A stretch of DNA of 64,000 bases from Bacillota bacterium (GTDB taxonomy: Bacteria > Bacillota > Clostridia > Oscillospirales > Ruminococcaceae): the NCBI GenBank assembly GCA_023391875.1, contig JAEWAB010000002.1, positions 124,001 through 188,000 on the forward strand. Direction: 5' to 3'. The position numbers and the translations under genes were made by a program. This document shows, piece by piece, positions 59,670 through 64,000 of the stretch; the first letter of the stretch is position 1, and every line of letters begins with the position of its first letter. The notes under the pieces are model-generated. The model ran no database searches and was not told where the DNA came from. It saw only the letters and a program-made list of their open reading frames with translations.

Positions 59670-59909
59670 ATGAGCAGGAAGGTATATGTCGATGTTGCCG
59701 CCGCTTTTGATAAAGAAGGCAAAATCATCCCTATGTATATCAAGTGGGAGGATGACCGCACATATTATATTGACAGGGTTTTGGATATCAGGCCAGCAGC
59801 TTCTTTGAAAGCCGGAGGAGCTGGAATAAGATACACCTGCAGAATACAAGGTAAAGAGACGTATCTGTTTTTAGAAAATTACCGATGGTTTGTGGAGGGG
59901 AAGCAGTAA
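59670..59909 (+). CDS. small protein between polymerase and SRAP genes (79 aa)
   Basis: ATG 59670 follows GTTGGGGG. A beta-rich product: KVYVDVAAAFDKEGKIIPMYIKWEDD, then ETYLFLENYRWFVEG. Similar short proteins occur next to UmuC-type genes in Clostridial ICEs (from memory). Its stop overlaps the SRAP start (TAATG). Function unknown. Confidence 0.6.
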   Translation: MSRKVYVDVAAAFDKEGKIIPMYIKWEDDRTYYIDRVLDIRPAASLKAGGAGIRYTCRIQGKETYLFLENYRWFVEGKQ

Positions 59910-60499
59910 TGTGTGGTAGATATATTATTCTTACTGATCAGGACATTCAAGACATAAAAGATATCGCAAGAGAAATCGACCAAAAGTACGGCGAAGGCAG
60001 CATGCCGTCAGGTGAGATACGCCCCACCAATCGTGCGCCGGTTTTTGTGGCGACTGAGGGTGGTTATGGTGCCGAGCTTATGACGTGGGGGCTGCCGCAG
60101 TATAAGGGTAGCGGGGTAATCATCAACGCCCGTACAGAAACCGTAGCAGAAAAGCGCACCTTTAAAGATGCGCTTCAACTAAGGCGGTGTGTTATCCCGT
60201 CGACGGGCTTTTTTGAATGGACGCATGATCCAACGAAGAAAAAAGAGAAGTACCTATTCAACGCGCCTGGTTGCCCCATGTTATACATGGCGGGGCTGTA
60301 CAACTATGTACCCGGGGAGGAGTTGGCGAGGTATGTCATCTTAACCACCGCTGCCAACGATTCTATGAGGGAGATTCATGATAGGATGCCGTTGATCCTG
60401 AACAAGGATGAAATACGGGACTGGATTATGGCGCAAACGTCTATTAATGAGATTTTGTTTCGAGTTCCACTATTGTTGAAAAAACAGAAGGCTGGGTAA
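59909..60499 (+). CDS. SRAP/HMCES-family abasic-site protein (YedK type)
   Basis: ATG 59909 gives MCGRYIILTD, so Cys2 becomes N-terminal and can bond to abasic DNA. INARTET, TGFFEW and HDRMPLIL supply the conserved Asn, Glu and His. 196 residues is normal. It shields abasic sites in single-stranded DNA and fits the SOS set with the polymerase. Confidence 0.92.
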   Translation: MCGRYIILTDQDIQDIKDIAREIDQKYGEGSMPSGEIRPTNRAPVFVATEGGYGAELMTWGLPQYKGSGVIINARTETVAEKRTFKDALQLRRCVIPSTGFFEWTHDPTKKKEKYLFNAPGCPMLYMAGLYNYVPGEELARYVILTTAANDSMREIHDRMPLILNKDEIRDWIMAQTSINEILFRVPLLLKKQKAG

Positions 60500-60565
60500 C
60501 GTATTCCCCTTATTTTGAGAATCAGATGAGTAATTATTACGTATCCAATTTCTGAGATGTTAAAT

Positions 60566-63500
60566 TCACATACTAAATGTGATATAGTAATTATTCTCCA
60601 TTGTATCTTGAACCCATTCGTCCCTAATCGAATGTTCTTCAAGGAGGCCTGCAAGATAACTAATATAAAGCTTCAAAGAATTATCTGTAAGTAAATTTAT
60701 TAAATCTGATATCCATTTCTTATAAATATCAAATACTACTTCTACTTTTTCTTTGTTGTATTGAGAAATATATTCTACATTTGAATTAAAAATAGATGAT
60801 TGCAATATATTTTGTAGCAATTGTTTTGTGTCAAAAACTACATCGGTATTTATAATAAAGGACTTTATAATTTCCCTCAGTTGGTCATCTATTGGCAATT
60901 CAATTACCATTTGATTCCCTTGATGTAAACTATCAAAGCCGAGTTGTGTTTTAATAGGAGTAGTTATGCTATTATATTTTTCATTAGCACGCATACATCT
61001 ATAATCATAGTAAATCGCTATTAAAAAATCAGTTAATATTGTGATATCATCTTTTTCATAATTTATATAAGGATTTGTGGATTTGAATGGAAGTGCCTCT
61101 ATACACCGATAATATTTACCTGAGAATTTTGCTAAAAATACTTTTATTAACATGTGATTGAGAATATGAGGTTTTTGAAAAGGCTTTTTGTTTTTTACCC
61201 GTAATAAAAAGACTCTATTATGTTTTGCGTTGAGATCAATAACCTTATTCTCTGCTATTGTCGAAAAAACTATTTCATCAATAGAGTCTGCCAGGAAATA
61301 AATGGGCTGATCTATTAGATCACTAAATTCCTTTGTGATTTCATTACCTTCAATATCGTAATAATTATTAAAAGAACAGCTTTCCAATTTTCCCTTATAT
61401 TTAGCGAAAAACTCTTCAACACGATATTTGTAAAACAAAGCTAACTGATATACTTTAATTAAAATATGAGTATAAGTAAGGTCTTTTTCGATAACTAAAT
61501 CTATCAATTTGAGAACACTGTTTTGAATGCTATTATCGCAAAGCTTCTTAAAGTCATAATTAAAATCTTTTTTGATTCCATTTCTGCTTATTGTGAGCAT
61601 TTTTTCAGCATCATTACCTAAAAAATTAATAGAAAAATCAATTTCGCGATATATAGCCTCTTGTTCTTCCCTATAGCGCTCGTTTATATGGCTCCTAACA
61701 AATACATTTTTAAAGAAAATACAACCATTTAAATCTCTTAAAGTATGCTCATAATTTCCGTAACAATTCTCTGCAATTTCTATTCCGGCTATTGTAATTG
61801 AACAAATTGTCATGGTTTGCTTTTCATAATACTTAAAACTTATAGCAGAACCATTTTCTTCATACAATCCATAATTATTATATATTTGAGGCTCTGAAAA
61901 GACGCTATTATAAACTAAAATATTTATATCAATATGCGAATAAGGATTGTAGCATTTTACTTCTACAGGAATATAATCTGCTTTTTGACGTTGAGCTAAT
62001 GTAGCGGGAGCAGCTGCTTTATAAAGATTATTATAATTACTATTAATAGCAGTTATTATTAAATTGCTTATTGGCTCAGTTTTATAGTGATACTCAGAGC
62101 AATACAAATCATTTATAGTAATTTTTGACGGATCAACTTCAAAACAAATTTTAGTTCCACGGGAAAATGAGCTATTATAATCATCTACAAGAATGTAACC
62201 TTTTCCAGAACTACCGCTCTCCATTATAATCCTTTTAGCTGGTTCATCTTCTGTTTTTGTAATTATTTCGAATTTATCAGTTAATAAGAAGATGGATTGT
62301 AACCCAAGTCCAAATGCACCCGAAGGTCTAAACCATGGTGGCATTTCTTCAATTGTTTTTTCTCTTGTTGATTTCATGGTATTACCGATTTTTGATATAC
62401 GTTCAACTTCCTTAATACTTATTCCTGTTCCTTTATCTCTAATACAAATTTCAACTTTATCATTTGCATTAATTGAAATACTGATATTTATAGAATAATG
62501 AGGGAAGTCAATATCCACTATATCAGATGGTTCTAAATTGCTATTGTATTTATGAGGATCTCGCTCTGTTATATCTTTCCATACTTGCACTAATGTTGCA
62601 TCAACGGCATTTTGTATTATTTCCCTAATACAAACAAATTTATTTTTATAGATATCAGCACCCTTTAAAAGTTCGATTGCTCTTTTATCTGATATAGTAA
62701 ATCTAAGATCAGAATAATCTAACCATTTCGTACTGTGATTAAGTAATAATTCTTTTTTGCGAAGGATAGGAGCTATCCCCCAATCTAATGGCGCAATTTG
62801 ATTCCAATGCAATAATAAAAATTCACATGTTCCTTCAATCCAACTACACCAATTTCTCATTAAGCGATAAACTTCAATGTCATCAGTATCAGATTTAATT
62901 TCTATCCCTTCAGGCTCAACTAAAAAATGTTGGATTGATTTATGCTTTAATAAATGAAGGTATGAATTTTGCGGTAAAGGAGTAGCCGATTTCAATATGA
63001 ATTCATTAAATCGGTCATTATCTAAATCAAGTAAATCCCCTAAACATAAAAGGGACGCAACCAGTCTTGGGTGCATATAATCATTCGATATACCATTGCT
63101 TTTGTAGGGTAAATTCATTAAGCTGTTAATTTGTTGTTGGTGCATTTCACAGATATCAGCCAATATGTTAACAAATCTTTCCGATATATTAGGGAAGAGT
63201 TCAGGGTGTGATTTAATATAATTTCCGCTTCTTTTAGCATGTGAATCACGAAAACTATTTTCTATAATTATTTGTATGTCCTTGTATTTATCCAAAGAAT
63301 CTTTATAATTAGAAATGAAATCTGGGCTAGCGGGAGTGCTCGAATGCAATAATCTCTTCGCTACACATGCTATTTCATTGTTTTGCAATGAAAGTTTTTG
63401 TAGTTCTTCTTTGAATTCTTCTTTTTGAAATAAATTTTCTACTTCATCAAATTCTATAGCCATTCCTAAATCATGACCATAAAAAGCTGATAGTAACATC

Positions 63501-63733
63501 CAAGTATCTGTTGGACTTAATTTATTAATTCTATCTTCACCTAAGAATTTTTCAATCTGCATACATATGGTTTCCGAATGGGTAGAATTATGCAAACTAA
63601 AGTGCGGAAAATATAAGCAAACACTTTCGAGTTTCTGAGAAAACACATTTTTCAAAATACCCCACGTTTGATACAAAAGTAAATTTCTACTGTTATCTAT
63701 TGATAACATCTCCAAATGCTTTTCAAGAGTCAT
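60566..63733 (-). CDS. HD-domain plus Hsp90-like ATPase protein, possible defence protein
   Basis: ATG 63733 follows GTGGGGAGCG. 1055 residues. N-terminal HD-type metal-binding residues (LHNSTHSETI near 50, FYGHDLGM near 88, EMHQQQIN near 190), then a helical part, then a GHKL ATPase with CIREIIQNAVDAT near 375, CIRDKGTGIS near 432 and GAFGLGLQSIFLL near 473. The second half has no known motif. Similar HD/Hsp90-like fusions occur in defence islands. The gene is strongly AT-rich and alone on its strand, so it is probably a later cargo gain. The direction of action is unknown. Confidence 0.75.
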   Translation of the reverse strand: MTLEKHLEMLSIDNSRNLLLYQTWGILKNVFSQKLESVCLYFPHFSLHNSTHSETICMQIEKFLGEDRINKLSPTDTWMLLSAFYGHDLGMAIEFDEVENLFQKEEFKEELQKLSLQNNEIACVAKRLLHSSTPASPDFISNYKDSLDKYKDIQIIIENSFRDSHAKRSGNYIKSHPELFPNISERFVNILADICEMHQQQINSLMNLPYKSNGISNDYMHPRLVASLLCLGDLLDLDNDRFNEFILKSATPLPQNSYLHLLKHKSIQHFLVEPEGIEIKSDTDDIEVYRLMRNWCSWIEGTCEFLLLHWNQIAPLDWGIAPILRKKELLLNHSTKWLDYSDLRFTISDKRAIELLKGADIYKNKFVCIREIIQNAVDATLVQVWKDITERDPHKYNSNLEPSDIVDIDFPHYSINISISINANDKVEICIRDKGTGISIKEVERISKIGNTMKSTREKTIEEMPPWFRPSGAFGLGLQSIFLLTDKFEIITKTEDEPAKRIIMESGSSGKGYILVDDYNSSFSRGTKICFEVDPSKITINDLYCSEYHYKTEPISNLIITAINSNYNNLYKAAAPATLAQRQKADYIPVEVKCYNPYSHIDINILVYNSVFSEPQIYNNYGLYEENGSAISFKYYEKQTMTICSITIAGIEIAENCYGNYEHTLRDLNGCIFFKNVFVRSHINERYREEQEAIYREIDFSINFLGNDAEKMLTISRNGIKKDFNYDFKKLCDNSIQNSVLKLIDLVIEKDLTYTHILIKVYQLALFYKYRVEEFFAKYKGKLESCSFNNYYDIEGNEITKEFSDLIDQPIYFLADSIDEIVFSTIAENKVIDLNAKHNRVFLLRVKNKKPFQKPHILNHMLIKVFLAKFSGKYYRCIEALPFKSTNPYINYEKDDITILTDFLIAIYYDYRCMRANEKYNSITTPIKTQLGFDSLHQGNQMVIELPIDDQLREIIKSFIINTDVVFDTKQLLQNILQSSIFNSNVEYISQYNKEKVEVVFDIYKKWISDLINLLTDNSLKLYISYLAGLLEEHSIRDEWVQDTMENNYYITFSM

Positions 63734-63913
63734 GGTTATCGCTCCCCACTATTATACACTGAATTAGTCTTGTTGGGCTTCACATATGGGTAAAAATGAC
63801 TATATTCATTATACTTCCCCACAATTACCAAGTCAAATATTACTATTGCTACGAACCTACATGTTGTTGACATATTATTGAATCTAGAGTACAATAATAG
63901 TGAAGACAGGAGA

Positions 63914-64000
63914 CTGTCAAAAAAGCGGTGTACCCTACCGAAAGTGGGAGCCAAAAAAGAGGAGTACCCTGCCGTAAGTGGGAGCAAAAAAAGCGGTGTA
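63914..64000 (+). repeat. start of a 34-bp direct repeat, possible IS21-type end
   Basis: From 63925 a unit of the form GCGGTGTACCCT...AGTGGGAGC followed by an A-run recurs at 63959 and 63993, exactly 34 bp apart, and is cut by the window edge. It is preceded by a TGTCA at 63914. IS21-family ends begin with TGT and carry several direct repeats near the end, which fits. There is no spacer between units, so it is not a CRISPR array. Confidence 0.55.

Larger units (their letters stand above)
4337..64000. mobile_element. integrative and conjugative element (left end to window edge)
   Basis: The element is bounded on the left by a tRNA-Tyr 3' fragment with a tyrosine integrase 80 bp inside. It carries ParA/ParB, a methylase-helicase, a relaxase with accessory protein and oriT-like region, a VirD4 coupling protein and a type IV secretion core (VirB4, PrgI, TrbL/VirB6-like, M23 hydrolase). 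Cargo includes a Tad pilus, three DNA methylases, a type IV Cas operon, an SOS repair set and a large HD-ATPase protein. The right attachment site is not in the window. It is not certain that the last few kilobases still belong to the same element. Confidence 0.85.

Noticed and set aside
63914..64000. Possible CRISPR array next to the Cas-bearing region
   Set aside because: The units follow one another directly with 34-bp period and no unique spacers between them, and they lie about 8 kb from the csf genes beyond unrelated cargo.

Overview
The window looks like a Gram-positive anaerobe of the class Clostridia. The evidence is strong AAGGAGG-type ribosome sites, a 7TM LytS-like sensor paired with a REC-BTAD regulator, a Tad pilus without a secretin, and a PrgI/VirB4/MobL-type transfer module. 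Positions 1 to about 4336 are host chromosome: the start of a secreted GLUG-repeat protein, a two-component system and an intergenic stretch. At 4337 a minus-strand tRNA-Tyr(GTA) is cut in its anticodon arm. Only its 3' half is present, and a tyrosine integrase lies just inside. This is read as the left attachment site of a large integrative and conjugative element (ICE) that fills the rest of the window. Its right end is not seen.

The ICE runs: integrase; ParA/ParB; two accessory proteins; a 2185-residue methylase-helicase with a tnpV-like gene nested in another frame; three small ICE proteins; a Tad (Flp) pilus operon headed by a surface-anchored RCC1-repeat protein (17.0-26.1 kb); an AT-rich cargo pair of ParB-domain protein and adenine methylase; a cytosine methylase with a seven-unit repeat region; small membrane and secreted proteins; a Toprim primase-like protein; the type IV secretion core (VirB2-like, TrbL/VirB6-like, PrgI, VirB4, M23 hydrolase); a second adenine methylase; a hairpin-rich oriT candidate; an accessory protein and a MobL-like relaxase with a long repeat tail; a HAD-domain protein; the VirD4 coupling ATPase; and a replication-type winged-helix protein.

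The most striking part is a tight minus-strand operon at 51.7-55.5 kb: an XRE regulator, then csf1, csf2 and csf3 (the type IV CRISPR effector core), then a protein that ends like the anti-CRISPR AcrVA2. No CRISPR array, Cas6, DinG, RecD or CysH is seen in the window. This is the best candidate for an undescribed system.

Rightward follow small proteins of unknown role, a possible small RNA, an SOS-type repair set (ATP-dependent ligase, a Y-family polymerase behind a LexA box, and an SRAP/HMCES protein), and an AT-rich 1055-residue HD plus Hsp90-like ATPase that may be a defence protein. The last 87 bases begin a 34-bp direct repeat that may be the end of an IS21-type element. Domain names come from recognised motifs and remembered family features. 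No database search was possible.
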